The notes under the pieces: model-generated
Database searches by the model: none
Told to the model about the DNA's origin: nothing
The model's input: only the letters and a program-made list of their open reading frames with translations
Shown: piece after piece, positions 1 to 8,138 of the stretch
How positions within the stretch are numbered: position 1 is the stretch's first letter
How the letters are laid out: every line of letters begins with the position of its first letter
Program-made: the position numbers and the translations under genes
NCBI RefSeq assembly: GCF_016811235.1
Contig: NZ_JAFBID010000003.1
Coordinates: forward strand, 102,242-166,241
Source of the DNA: Microvirga arabica
GTDB taxonomy: Bacteria; Pseudomonadota; Alphaproteobacteria; Rhizobiales; Beijerinckiaceae
Direction of reading: 5' to 3'
Length of the DNA: 64,000 nucleotides

Positions 1-199
1 GCTGCCGATTGTCCTTGGCGTAGAGGCCCTGGCGAACGGCCACCCGGCAAATACCCCCCTAAATGCCATGCCTGCTTTGTGGACCTGATCTTCAACCGGC
101 CTCCACCCGATCTACCGCCACCCATGCGGCGGTTCAGGGTCATTGAGGGTGGCAAGGATTGAGCCGGTGCCACGCCGCAGCCTACACGCTTTGGCAGCT

Positions 200-859
200 T
201 CACCTGGGCGAAGTTTGAGTTTTAGCCGTTAGGGCAACACTACGGACGTGATGAAGCTTGTGGGCATCTGTCCGTGCTCGCTTCGAAAACCGTCTCGGCA
301 GACGGGTTTCGCCAGTGGCCAGGATTTCGAGACATTCCAGAACATCATCGGGCAAACCCTTGATGGGCTCCGATACTGCCGCAGCCTTGTTCGCTTCTGG
401 CCCAACCTTGACCCTGCCAGCGTGCCGGAACACCGACATAGTCAAGTGCCGCTCGACGTAGGAGCCGAAGAAGGCGTCCCAATTACTGGACATGATCCCC
501 TGTTCCTCAACCCACCATCGGAACAGCCGCGCAATCTTCTGGATGTAAGACGCTTCCCTGCCATCCTCAATCAAAAGGGCAATATGAAAATCTTTTGGTT
601 CCCATTCCGCAGGGAGGGTTTCTTTCTCTAAATCTTGATTTGAAAAATTATTATAATCTCCACGCGCACGAGGCGAGTCACCGTGACGTGCCGGTGACTG
701 GCTTGTGATAGCCTTGGCCGCAGCCCTTGTGGCGCGGTTCCGCCGCTGTTTTTCGGCATTCTTGTCCCGCTCCTGCTGAACGTAGGCGGAGATGATCTCC
801 CGCACCTTGGAGTCCAGGGTGGCGGCATAGATGGCAGCTTCCAGTTCTAACAACGTCAT
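200..859 (-). CDS. Phage-type replication protein, DnaT-like C-terminal region (hypothetical)
   Basis: A 219-aa protein. The first ~60 residues are charged and rich in Ala, Arg and Lys. The central part (about residues 80-140) has the sequence LPAEWEPKD, then RLFRWWVEEQG and NWDAFFGSYVERHL. This resembles the second domain of DnaT and phage O-type proteins, where a Trp-rich stretch of the form F-x-x-WW...NW-x-x-x-F contacts single-stranded DNA. The family link is inferred from pattern only. The neighbourhood is sparse and accessory-looking, so it may be a prophage or island remnant. The start ATG at 859 is supported only by frame length. Confidence 0.5.
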   Translation of the reverse strand: MTLLELEAAIYAATLDSKVREIISAYVQQERDKNAEKQRRNRATRAAAKAITSQSPARHGDSPRARGDYNNFSNQDLEKETLPAEWEPKDFHIALLIEDGREASYIQKIARLFRWWVEEQGIMSSNWDAFFGSYVERHLTMSVFRHAGRVKVGPEANKAAAVSEPIKGLPDDVLECLEILATGETRLPRRFSKRARTDAHKLHHVRSVALTAKTQTSPR

Positions 860-970
860 AGCACCCTCTTGGGTGCCTTTGGGCCAAGCGAGAACGTTCC
901 CCGTCTTGACGGGGTAAGGGCAGGGTGTGAAGATCCGGATTGCTAGAGGCGGTCCTCACATGGACTGTCC

Positions 971-1007
971 AAGAGCCCTGAAGCCTGTGGCGGGCTTCGG
1001 GGCTCTT
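971..1007. terminator. Bidirectional rho-independent terminator-like hairpin
   Basis: AAGAGCCCTGAAGCC and GGGCTTCGGGGCTCTT form a long GC-rich stem around a short loop, with TT-rich sequence after it and AA before it. It lies upstream of the minus-strand gene at 200-859, with no clear gene ending into it. Confidence 0.55.
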
Positions 1008-1342
1008 CTCGTTTCAAGGCTAGGCCATCGGCACGCTCCTATCACCCTGTATCGGGCAATTGTGAAACATGGAGCGGACTCTCGCCCTTGTAAACCCTTG
1101 ATTAAATTGATCTTTTCGTTGACGAACCGGGTGAGTTAAATCGTATACCGCATTGGGCGCACAATTGAGATCCTGTGGTCGCCCAGTACGGTGCGGCATT
1201 CCTGTAAAACGGGTATTCTCGGAAGAGTCTTCTGAAGTCGCGTCAGATCAGCCGATCTGTGCCTTTGATTCGCGCAATTGATGGCTTGCGTCGCGACAAA
1301 TACCCCACTGCTCATATGCAAGATTCCGCCTACAGCCTTCAC
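1008..1342. other. Non-coding stretch
   Basis: No gene with supported start, ribosome-binding site or recognisable protein was found here. The sequence is more AT-rich than the core chromosome to the right. Confidence 0.4.
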
Positions 1343-1400
1343 CTCAATCCCGCTCTAGCTTTTGGCCAATGTGCAGGTAATCGGGACTGTACTAGGCTTC
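1343..1400 (-). repeat. Duplicated 3' end of a Crp/Fnr regulator gene (copy 1)
   Basis: The first ~50 bases match 3523-3575 with only one or two mismatches, starting CTCAATCCCGCTCTAGC. In the second copy this sequence encodes the C-terminus (SPDYLHIGQKLERD) of the Crp/Fnr protein and runs past its stop. Here no upstream coding sequence is attached, so this is the scar of a lost paralogue or a partial duplication. Confidence 0.7.
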
Positions 1401-1476
1401 GCTAGGAGCGAGCACATCCGTTCAGGCCAAGTGGCTTCCCTATAATTTGCCTGTGATTTGGCAGATTGCCTGTAGT

Positions 1477-1782
1477 TTACGCCTCTTCCCAATCCTCCAC
1501 GGAGGGTGCCTCGTTCTGGCTCTTTCGGGCTGTGGCGTAGAAGAGGTAAAAGCCGTTAAACCTCACACCAGCAAGTGCTGCTCGATTGTGGAAGCCGGAT
1601 GGGGCGGCATCCTGAACATGAAGGATGCGGTCGAAGGACCATGCTTGCGCGACGAAGCTCGGCACTGGACGGTGTTCAGGCACGGCGCAGAATAGTTCGA
1701 CCCGTTCATTGTTTCGGAAAAGATTGTACGCGCACTCCCGCCTCTCTGGACGGGCGGGTGCTGTTTCATCAGATAACGCCAT
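1477..1782 (-). CDS. Small hypothetical protein (101 aa)
   Basis: Starts at an ATG preceded by a strong GGGGGGAGC ribosome-binding site. The middle contains NERVELFCAVPEHRPVP and RFNGFYLFYA, a composition like an ordinary soluble protein rather than a chance frame. No domain is recognised and no function can be given. It stands alone between non-coding stretches; the ~300 bases to its right (1783-2084) hold no supported gene. Confidence 0.5.
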   Translation of the reverse strand: MALSDETAPARPERRECAYNLFRNNERVELFCAVPEHRPVPSFVAQAWSFDRILHVQDAAPSGFHNRAALAGVRFNGFYLFYATARKSQNEAPSVEDWEEA

Positions 1783-2084
1783 GGCGCTCCCCCCTACAGA
1801 CCGCGTGCGCCGACCTATTCTGAGGAACCCACTCTTTGTTGCTGCTGCGGTGGCTCCAAGCGCACACTGCTACCCATGCATATCCAAGGCGTCTTGTCTG
1901 TCGGGAATCTTACAAAAATAGCGTTCTATGGGTCACCCCGGCTCCGCCCCCATGTATTGGCAACGCTCCGCGTATGATCCTCTGAGGGGTACGGCATGGT
2001 CGCGCTTGAACTTAAGGAGTTGAGCCGCATTGGATCACCAGCATTATCGTGGTCGGGCAAGTTAGGCCGGTTCTGGAGCTTTGA

Positions 2085-2414
2085 ATGAGGAAGAGCAGCA
2101 GGGCCAAGCTCAGGCAGGCGTTCCTGCACCTTGAGAATGAGGTGCCGGGAGGAGTGGCGCGACAAGTTCGCAATCTGCGTCATCCCAATGCTCGGTGGGT
2201 TCGGCTACCGGTCGGTGTATTGTTCGTGCTCGGCGGTCTGGTTGCGCCGCTGGTTCCTGTTCTTGGGGTCTGGATGATCCCGCTTGGGCTGCTTTTACTC
2301 GCCTACGATGTGCCAATCCTACGCAGACCAACAGCGAATTTTACAATCTGGAGCGCGCGCAAGTGGGTTGTTCTAAAAAAACGGTTCAATCAGCGTGTGA
2401 GAGGTTCAGCCTGA
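2085..2414 (+). CDS. Small membrane protein (109 aa)
   Basis: A basic N-terminus of about 45 residues is followed by two adjacent hydrophobic helices (LPVGVLFVLGGLVAPLVP and GVWMIPLGLLLLAYDVPIL) and a basic tail. The pattern GG-x-(8-10)-PVLG-x-WM-x-PLGLLLLA-x-D-x-P is common to small inner-membrane proteins of unknown role in proteobacteria. Function unknown. It faces the next gene convergently. Confidence 0.6.
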   Translation: MRKSSRAKLRQAFLHLENEVPGGVARQVRNLRHPNARWVRLPVGVLFVLGGLVAPLVPVLGVWMIPLGLLLLAYDVPILRRPTANFTIWSARKWVVLKKRFNQRVRGSA

Positions 2415-2461
2415 CGAGATCACCCGGCACGCTCCTCAGCACCACCTTAGTACATTGCAAA

Positions 2462-2962
2462 TCACCGCTGCCCGTCTTTGTCGTCCGCTCTAGGAGCACG
2501 ATCCCCAATGGCGGTCGAAACAGCATCCGACAAACCTCGGGCGGCTTCAGGAAGCCCCTTGGTCATTTCCGTGACCGTTTCAGGCACTCGCCGCAGGGTA
2601 CGCGGCAGTTCCCGCACTGAGTGGACAGTGGCTTGGCGGTTGCGTGGAAGAAGGCTGTAGAGGATGAAACCCGCGAGTGCGATGCTGCCGCCGATGACAA
2701 AGGGGTGAGTGGCAGCAGCTTTGAACGCACCTGATCTCAACTGGCGAAAAGCATAAACCGGCGCTGAAATATGGAGTAGGCTCTCCACATGCTCCAGATT
2801 TCTCTCGCTCGTATGAATGGCCAAGTCACAGGATTCATCAGTGTTCCGGTAAATTTCGATACTATTGCGTGCAAAGCCGTTTTCGATCAAACGGCTTTTG
2901 ATTTTCTCGGCGGCCTCGTGCGACGGAAATTGTGCCCAAACAACAGTTGTGTTCTGCGTCAT
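2462..2962 (-). CDS. Membrane-anchored protein of unknown function (166 aa)
   Basis: The start is placed at ATG 2962 (MTQNTTVVWAQF), which has GGTGGAAG just upstream; a longer reading to 3034 lacks this. Residues 1-75 form an alpha/beta unit (VVWAQFPSHEAAEKIKSRL, then NSIEIYR) like small ACT- or heavy-metal-fold stress domains. One transmembrane helix follows (FVIGGSIALAGFILYSLLP), then a charged amphipathic tail. The shape resembles general-stress membrane proteins, but no family is assigned with certainty. Confidence 0.6.
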   Translation of the reverse strand: MTQNTTVVWAQFPSHEAAEKIKSRLIENGFARNSIEIYRNTDESCDLAIHTSERNLEHVESLLHISAPVYAFRQLRSGAFKAAATHPFVIGGSIALAGFILYSLLPRNRQATVHSVRELPRTLRRVPETVTEMTKGLPEAARGLSDAVSTAIGDRAPRADDKDGQR

Positions 2963-3115
2963 TAGAAGCTTCCACCAATTGCCGAGGGTTAATTCAGCGT
3001 GATGATTGAGGTTCCAAGCTGACATCGGAGCCACACCCGTGGAGCCCGCTTAACCAGCTTGCCTCGCGGTCGATTCTACTGATGGAAGGGCGGGGTCAGT
3101 GCCCCGCCGCCGTGG

Positions 3116-3334
3116 TCAATGACGGGTCGTGTCGCGATTGCGTCGTCCCATGAGACCGGCCAACCCAACCAGACCAAGCAGGCCGATCCAGCCATAGTCA
3201 GTGCCGTCATCGTTCTGCGTGGTGTTGGCTCCTCCGCCACCGGGTGCTGGAGCCCCCTGAGCTAGGACGAGGCTAGGACTGGCTGCTAAAAGCACCAATG
3301 CAAGGGTAGAGACACGCAGCAAACCGATGTTCAT
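3116..3334 (-). CDS. WGxxGxxG-type small exported protein (72 aa)
   Basis: Starts MNIGLLRVSTLALVLL after a CCGGAG ribosome-binding site. It has a signal peptide (cleavage probably after VLAQ), a Gly/Ala/Asn/Asp-rich linker, then YGWIGLLGLVGLAGLMGRR with a basic end. The C-terminal Trp/Gly helix followed by Arg residues is the layout of the WGxxGxxG-CTERM proteins, thought to be sorted at the cell envelope. Substrate and partner are unknown; no sorting enzyme is visible nearby. Confidence 0.6.
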   Translation of the reverse strand: MNIGLLRVSTLALVLLAASPSLVLAQGAPAPGGGGANTTQNDDGTDYGWIGLLGLVGLAGLMGRRNRDTTRH

Positions 3335-3523
3335 AGGATTTCTCCGGAGTTGTGCAGCCTGAGCTAACCCGTCTCGTGACGTGCAGCAGGCTCCATAAGA
3401 ACCCAATCCCAACAGGGATGTTCCTCTCTACTCCTTTGGGGAAATAGTGGCTGCTTTTTGACTACGATAGTCAGACAGGAGTAAGCTCCAGAGCGTGAAT
3501 AGGTTCTGGTTACAATCGGAGTC

Positions 3524-4280
3524 TCAATCCCGCTCTAGCTTTTGGCCGATGTGCAGGTAATCGGGACTGTACTGGGCCTCCTGCTGAAGGCGCTCCCAAT
3601 CGTTGATAATCACGGTCTTGCCGCGTGTTGTGATGAGTCCATCAGCCCGAAGGTCTTGGAGCACTCGGTTGACGTGGACGGTGCTCATGCCGAAGGCATC
3701 ACCCAACTCCCCCTGCGTGATCGGCAACTCATAACTGTCGTCCTTCATCAGGCCCACAGTGTTCAAGCGGTCCCGCATCTCGCAGAAAAAGGTGCATGAG
3801 GCGTTCACGGGCCTCCATTTGTCCAAGAGTGGTCATCCATATCCGATGCACGGCAGCATCAATCAGCGTGGTTTGCCAAAGTACACGTGTCAGATACGGG
3901 TACTTCTTCGTAACTTCCTTCAAGTCGCTGTGAGCCACCTTGGCCACCGTACAGGCAGTGAGTGCCCCAACCCCGTCGTCTATCCTCTTCAGGAGGAAGC
4001 TGTGCAGGTCGGCGAAGTCACCGGGGATGTGAAAGGCCGTGATCTGCCGCTTGCCATCGAGCAAATGCTTGTGGCGGGTCGCGAAGCCCGACACAATGAG
4101 GCTGCTGTAATCCGGGGTGCTGCCTTCCGGCACAATGTCCTCCCGTGGCCCAAAGACGACTGTTCGGGATGAGATTTCCCGAAGCACCTGTTTTTCCTCA
4201 TCGGAGAGAGGACCATGCCGTTCAAGTTTGCCAATCAGCGGGTGGGACATGCTGGCATTCCCCAAGGCCAAGGTTTTCAT
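3524..4280 (-). pseudogene. Crp/Fnr-family transcriptional regulator, frame-shifted
   Basis: The N-terminal part reads MSHPLIGKLERHGPLSDEEK through a cyclic-nucleotide-binding-type beta barrel to QMEARERLMHLF. The next frame continues CEMRDRLNTVGL, then a winged helix (ITQGELGDAFGMSTVHVNRVL). The two frames join at a run of five A on the plus strand (3786-3790); one base fewer would restore a single ~245-aa protein. It is therefore a recent frameshift, a phase-variable tract, or a sequencing error. Its start overlaps the stop of the DUF6894 gene by ATGA, so the two were translationally coupled. The family senses oxygen, redox or small ligands; the ligand here is unknown. Confidence 0.75.
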
Positions 4281-4564
4281 GGTGATTTAGAGGTGGAGGA
4301 TGCCACGGCAAGCAATGCCTCGGATAGGCGCGGTGGCAGGGCCTCGATGAAGGGGATCGTCATCAACTCCCGGCCTGTCTCGTCCGCGATGACGATGGCA
4401 TCATCGAGCAGGTCGTCTTTTCCTTGTTTAATGGCTTCAGCGAGAAGGTCTCGGATGCCATTAAGAGCTTCGGTCCGAGCGGCATCGAGGTTGGGGCGCT
4501 CAATCCCTTCCGGGTCTTCGATGAGCCGGTCGCTCTGCCGGATGTGACGGTAATATCGGGGCAT
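4277..4564 (-). CDS. DUF6894-family small protein (95 aa)
   Basis: The sequence MPRYYRHIR, DRLIEDPEGIERPNLDAARTEAL and LLAEAIKQG is the pattern of DUF6894, a small family expanded in Methylobacteriaceae and Bradyrhizobium, often beside Crp-type regulators. A TTG at 4576 with a nearby GGAGGG could be the actual start, but the family begins at MPRY. It overlaps the following regulator gene by four bases. The molecular role is unknown. Confidence 0.65.
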   Translation of the reverse strand: MPRYYRHIRQSDRLIEDPEGIERPNLDAARTEALNGIRDLLAEAIKQGKDDLLDDAIVIADETGRELMTIPFIEALPPRLSEALLAVASSTSKSP

Positions 4565-4694
4565 GTCCACAAACAAGGGTGTCCCTCCGTTGTTCCGCTA
4601 TGATTTAGGTGGCGGAATGGCCCGCTCGTGGAACTTTAAAAGTTGCCAATTGGGTTGCTCCTGAACTGCGGCTTCCAGCCTTTCCATCGAGCCA

Positions 4695-5435
4695 TCACAC
4701 CATCGCCTGTGGTCGCACAATTACCGACTTATGGTCGAGCAGGCCGTTGCGCTCACGGGTCTCGATGAGCTCCCGCTCGGCGCGGGCAACGGTCTGATCG
4801 GCCTCCTGGGCCTCCAGGCGCAGGGCCTGGTTCTCTTCCGTGATGTTGCGGGCCCGCTCGGTCTCGATGGCGAGCTGGTTTTCAAGGTCGGCGACGATCG
4901 CCTCCTTGTCCTTCACGTTCAGGCGCAGGTCCTCGATGAAGCTGTCCTGCTCGCGGATCTTGGACTCGGCCTTGCGCAGCTGGGATACGGCGGCGTTGAG
5001 GTCGTCGACCGTGCGGGCATGGAGGCTGCCGAGATCCCCCAGCTCGCGGCGCAGGCTCTGAGCGGTCTCGGTTTCCTGCTTGAGCACCGCCTCGGTCTCG
5101 AGGAGCCGCGACTGGAGCTGCGGATAGCTGCGAATGAGCTCGGTCACCGGCTCGTTCAGGAGAGCGAAATCCTCCTTGAGGCTCCGCAGCTCCTCCAACC
5201 GGTCGATCATGTTGGCGAAGCGAACGCGGATCAGCTCGTTCTTCTGGCCGACCGAATCGAGCATGCCATTGGGCCGGACGATGATCGGCTCGGGCTTTTC
5301 CGGCGTAGCGGGAGCCGGAAGGGCCGGAGCGGCCGCCGCGCCGCCGCTCTGCGGCTGCGGCAGCAGAGGGACAGACTCGGCCTCATCGGGCTTTTTGCCA
5401 AAACGGTTCCTGAAAGACGTCCATCCCGAAGACAT
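4695..5435 (-). CDS. Coiled-coil protein, probably C-terminally truncated (246 aa)
   Basis: A Pro/Ala-rich N-terminus (about residues 15-50) is followed by a nearly continuous heptad-patterned coiled coil from about residue 65 to 230, rich in Glu, Arg, Leu and Gln. The coil breaks at ERNGLLDH and the protein ends ten residues later in KSVIVRPQAMV. The abrupt end lies where sequence character changes from high-GC core to the sparse left segment, which suggests the 3' end was replaced. Function unknown; a scaffold or cell-division role is only a guess. Confidence 0.6.
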   Translation of the reverse strand: MSSGWTSFRNRFGKKPDEAESVPLLPQPQSGGAAAAPALPAPATPEKPEPIIVRPNGMLDSVGQKNELIRVRFANMIDRLEELRSLKEDFALLNEPVTELIRSYPQLQSRLLETEAVLKQETETAQSLRRELGDLGSLHARTVDDLNAAVSQLRKAESKIREQDSFIEDLRLNVKDKEAIVADLENQLAIETERARNITEENQALRLEAQEADQTVARAERELIETRERNGLLDHKSVIVRPQAMV

Positions 5436-5535
5436 GATGCCGGCCCTTACGTCCTGAAATTCATACTTTCCTAACTTTTACCCCAGTCGGGCGCAGTTTT
5501 GAAACAAAATTTCGTTGCGTAAGAATGTAGCAGCC

Positions 5536-6891
5536 TCACTCTGCTGCGATGGTTAACGGCTGACCGGAGCGCTTACCGAATCCCGCCTCCTCCAGGGTTT
5601 CAGGCATCGGGCCGCCGGTCGCCCAGTCGAGAAGCTCGACCGTATGGACGATGGGGATTCCGGTGCCCTGCCCGATCTGGGTCATGCAGCCGATATTGCC
5701 CGTGGCGATGAGGTCGGGCTTGGTGCGCTCGATATTGGCGACCTTGCGGGCCCGGAGCTGGGCGGCGATCTCGGGCTGCAGCAGGTTGTAGGTGCCGGCC
5801 GAGCCGCAGCAGATATGCCCCTCGGGCACGTCCTTCACGGTGAAGCCCGCCTTCTTCAGCAGGGTCTTCGGTTCGGTGCGGATGGCCTGACCGTGCTGCA
5901 TGGAGCAGGCGGAATGATAGGCCACCACGAGATCCGTCTCCCGCACCGGCTCCATGAGGGTCAGGGACGTGACGTATTCGGTAACGTCCTTGGCGATGGC
6001 GGACACGCGGGCCGCCTTCTCGGCATAATCCGGGTCCTCCCGGAACATGAAGCCGTAATCCTTGATCGTGGTGCCGCAGCCGGACGCAGTGATGACGATG
6101 GCATCCAGCCCCTCCCCGTCCATCTCGGCGATCCAAGCGTCGATGTTGCGCTTGGCGAAGCCATGGCTTTGCTCGTCCCGGCCCATGTGGTGGACGAGCG
6201 CGCCGCAGCAGCCCTCCCCCTTGGGTTGGACCACATCGACGCCGTGGCGGTTGAGGAGGCGGATGGCGGCCTCGTTGAAGCCGGGCTTGAGCACGGGCTG
6301 GGCGCAGCCGGACAGGATGGCGACGCGGCCCCGGCGCTCACCATGCGCTTGAAACGTCCCGGGCTGGTCGAAAGGAGAGCGGGCCGGCACCCGCGCCGGC
6401 GCCAGCTCGATCATGGCCTGCAGGCGGTTGCCGACCAGCGGCAGCGCGCCGATGAGACCTTTGAGGGGCTTGGCCATCATCGCGGCGCCGAGCGCGAAGC
6501 GGAAACGGTTCGGATAGGGCAGCACGGTGGCGAGAACCCAGCGCAGAAGCCGGTCGTGCCAGGGCCGCGTATAGGTGGCCTCGATATAGGCGCGGGCATG
6601 ATCGACCAAGTGCATGTAATGCACGCCGGACGGGCACGTCGTCATGCAGGACAGGCACGAGAGGCAGCGGTCGATGTGCTTGACCACCTCGGGAGAGGCG
6701 GGCTTACCGCTCTCCAGCATGTCCTTCATCAGGTAGATGCGCCCGCGCGGAGAATCAAGCTCGTCCCCGAGCAGCAGGTAGGTTGGGCAGGTCGCCGTGC
6801 AGAAGCCGCAATGAACGCAGGTGCGGAGAATCTTCTCCGACGCCGCCATGGCGGGATCTCTCAATTGATCGGGCGTAAAATTGGTTTGCAT
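5536..6891 (-). CDS. glcF: Glycolate oxidase iron-sulfur subunit GlcF (451 aa)
   Basis: Electron-transfer subunit of membrane-associated glycolate dehydrogenase, which oxidises glycolate to glyoxylate. Two 4Fe-4S motifs lie near the N-terminus (CVHCGFCTATCP about residue 25 and CLSCLSCMTTCP about residue 76). Two CCG domains follow (GCCGALVHHMG and CCGSAGTYNLL), typical of GlcF/LutA/heterodisulfide-reductase proteins. Full length for the family. It follows glcE by about 60 bases and glcD-glcE-glcF form one leftward operon. ATG 6891 is the only reasonable start. Confidence 0.93.
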   Translation of the reverse strand: MQTNFTPDQLRDPAMAASEKILRTCVHCGFCTATCPTYLLLGDELDSPRGRIYLMKDMLESGKPASPEVVKHIDRCLSCLSCMTTCPSGVHYMHLVDHARAYIEATYTRPWHDRLLRWVLATVLPYPNRFRFALGAAMMAKPLKGLIGALPLVGNRLQAMIELAPARVPARSPFDQPGTFQAHGERRGRVAILSGCAQPVLKPGFNEAAIRLLNRHGVDVVQPKGEGCCGALVHHMGRDEQSHGFAKRNIDAWIAEMDGEGLDAIVITASGCGTTIKDYGFMFREDPDYAEKAARVSAIAKDVTEYVTSLTLMEPVRETDLVVAYHSACSMQHGQAIRTEPKTLLKKAGFTVKDVPEGHICCGSAGTYNLLQPEIAAQLRARKVANIERTKPDLIATGNIGCMTQIGQGTGIPIVHTVELLDWATGGPMPETLEEAGFGKRSGQPLTIAAE

Positions 6892-6953
6892 GACGGATCA
6901 AAAATACTTTCTGCCAATAGCCACTATCAGATTACGCTCTTTGCACGCATTGA

Positions 6954-8138
6954 CTACACCCCCGCATACATCCTCCCCGGATTGAGAATCCCGGCCGGAT
7001 CGAAGGAGGCCTTGATGCCGCGGGTCAGCGTCATCAGCGCGTCGGATTGCGGCTCGAACACGTCGAGGGCCGAGCGCACCTCGGCGGGCGCACGCACAAG
7101 TGTGGCGTGGCCGCCATGGGTTCTGGTGGCTTCGCGCAAGACCGAAGCACCGGCATCGCCGTCGACCGGCGTCGAGATCCAGACGAGGCCGCCGCCCCAA
7201 TCGTAGAACCATTGCGCGTCGAGAGCCTGCGCCACATGCGCGGCCACATCGGGTCCCTTGGTCGGTGCGGTGGAGACGCGCCAGATTGCGCGTTGACTCT
7301 GATCGGTTAGGATCGTTGCGTCGCGCACCGATTGCCAGAGCGCCTCGGCGCCCACGCCTTCGAGAATGTCCATGAACCGGAAGCGCTTCAGCAGGCGCTT
7401 GAGTTCGTTCATGCGGTAATCGACGGACACCCGGAAGCCTTCGAGCCGGATCAGCGTGCTGCCGCCGCGCCGGTCCCGGTCGGGGAGATGCGCGGCGCCC
7501 GTCACATCGAAGGGCGAGCCGAGGGCCATGGACAGGGCCTCGATGGCCTGATTATCGTCGAGGCCGCGGATGACCAGCGTTGCCATGCGCTCCGGTTTCG
7601 GGAGCACCTTGAAGGTGACTTCGGTGAGAAAGCCGAGCGTGCCCCAGGAGCCCGCCATGAGCTTCACGAGATCGAGCCCCGTGACGTTCTTCATCACGCG
7701 CCCGCCCGACTTCACCACCTCGCCGCGCCCGTTGACGAAGCGCGCGCCGATGAGGCTGTCGCGGGCCGCCCCCGCCATGATCCGGCGCGGGCCGGAGATG
7801 TTCATGGCAGCGATCGCCCCGATGGTGGGATCGCCCCTGGTGCCGAGGATCGAACGATAGTCCATCGGCTCGAAGGGCAGCTCTTGTCCCTTTACGGCGA
7901 GAACGCGCATGACCTCCAGCACCGGCGTGCCGCTTTTGGCCGAGATCACGAGTTCGGCCGGCTCGTAGAGCGTGATGCCCGACATGGCGGCGGACGAAAT
8001 CGAGGCATCGGTCTGGTTCGGACGCCCCATGGGCGCCTTGGTGCCGTTACCGGCCACGTTCAGCAACGTGCCCTTGTCGGCCGCGTCGCGGATGATGATG
8101 GAGGCGTCCTGCTCGTCGCGGGGGGTGTGAACGGTCAC
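6954..8138 (-). CDS. glcE: Glycolate oxidase FAD-binding subunit GlcE (394 aa)
   Basis: FAD_binding_4-type subunit with GNGTKAPMGRP near residue 30, YRSILGTRGDPTIGAIAAMN about residue 90, and GGRVMKNVTGLDLVKLMAGSWG-type flavin contacts after it. The start is taken as GTG 8138 because it overlaps the glcD stop by GTGA and gives the family N-terminus (VTVHTPRDEQD). The frame stays open much further upstream inside glcD, which is not coding. GlcE pairs with GlcD and GlcF in the glycolate dehydrogenase complex. Confidence 0.92.
   Translation of the reverse strand: MTVHTPRDEQDASIIIRDAADKGTLLNVAGNGTKAPMGRPNQTDASISSAAMSGITLYEPAELVISAKSGTPVLEVMRVLAVKGQELPFEPMDYRSILGTRGDPTIGAIAAMNISGPRRIMAGAARDSLIGARFVNGRGEVVKSGGRVMKNVTGLDLVKLMAGSWGTLGFLTEVTFKVLPKPERMATLVIRGLDDNQAIEALSMALGSPFDVTGAAHLPDRDRRGGSTLIRLEGFRVSVDYRMNELKRLLKRFRFMDILEGVGAEALWQSVRDATILTDQSQRAIWRVSTAPTKGPDVAAHVAQALDAQWFYDWGGGLVWISTPVDGDAGASVLREATRTHGGHATLVRAPAEVRSALDVFEPQSDALMTLTRGIKASFDPAGILNPGRMYAGV

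Noticed and set aside
1..199. Left edge as part of a tRNA or rRNA gene
   Set aside because: No cloverleaf or rRNA-like sequence could be seen; left unannotated.
899..914. CCCCGTCTTGACGGGG hairpin as a riboswitch or small RNA end
   Set aside because: Short stem, no T run, no conserved structure around it.
4564..4600. GGAAC-N17-GTT as an EcfG-type stress promoter before the DUF6894 gene
   Set aside because: The spacing fits, but the -10 element would overlap the start codon and leave no leader; probably coincidence.
5644..7206. Long plus-strand frame opposite glcF/glcE (520 codons)
   Set aside because: Antisense shadow of high-GC coding sequence; no start site or domain.
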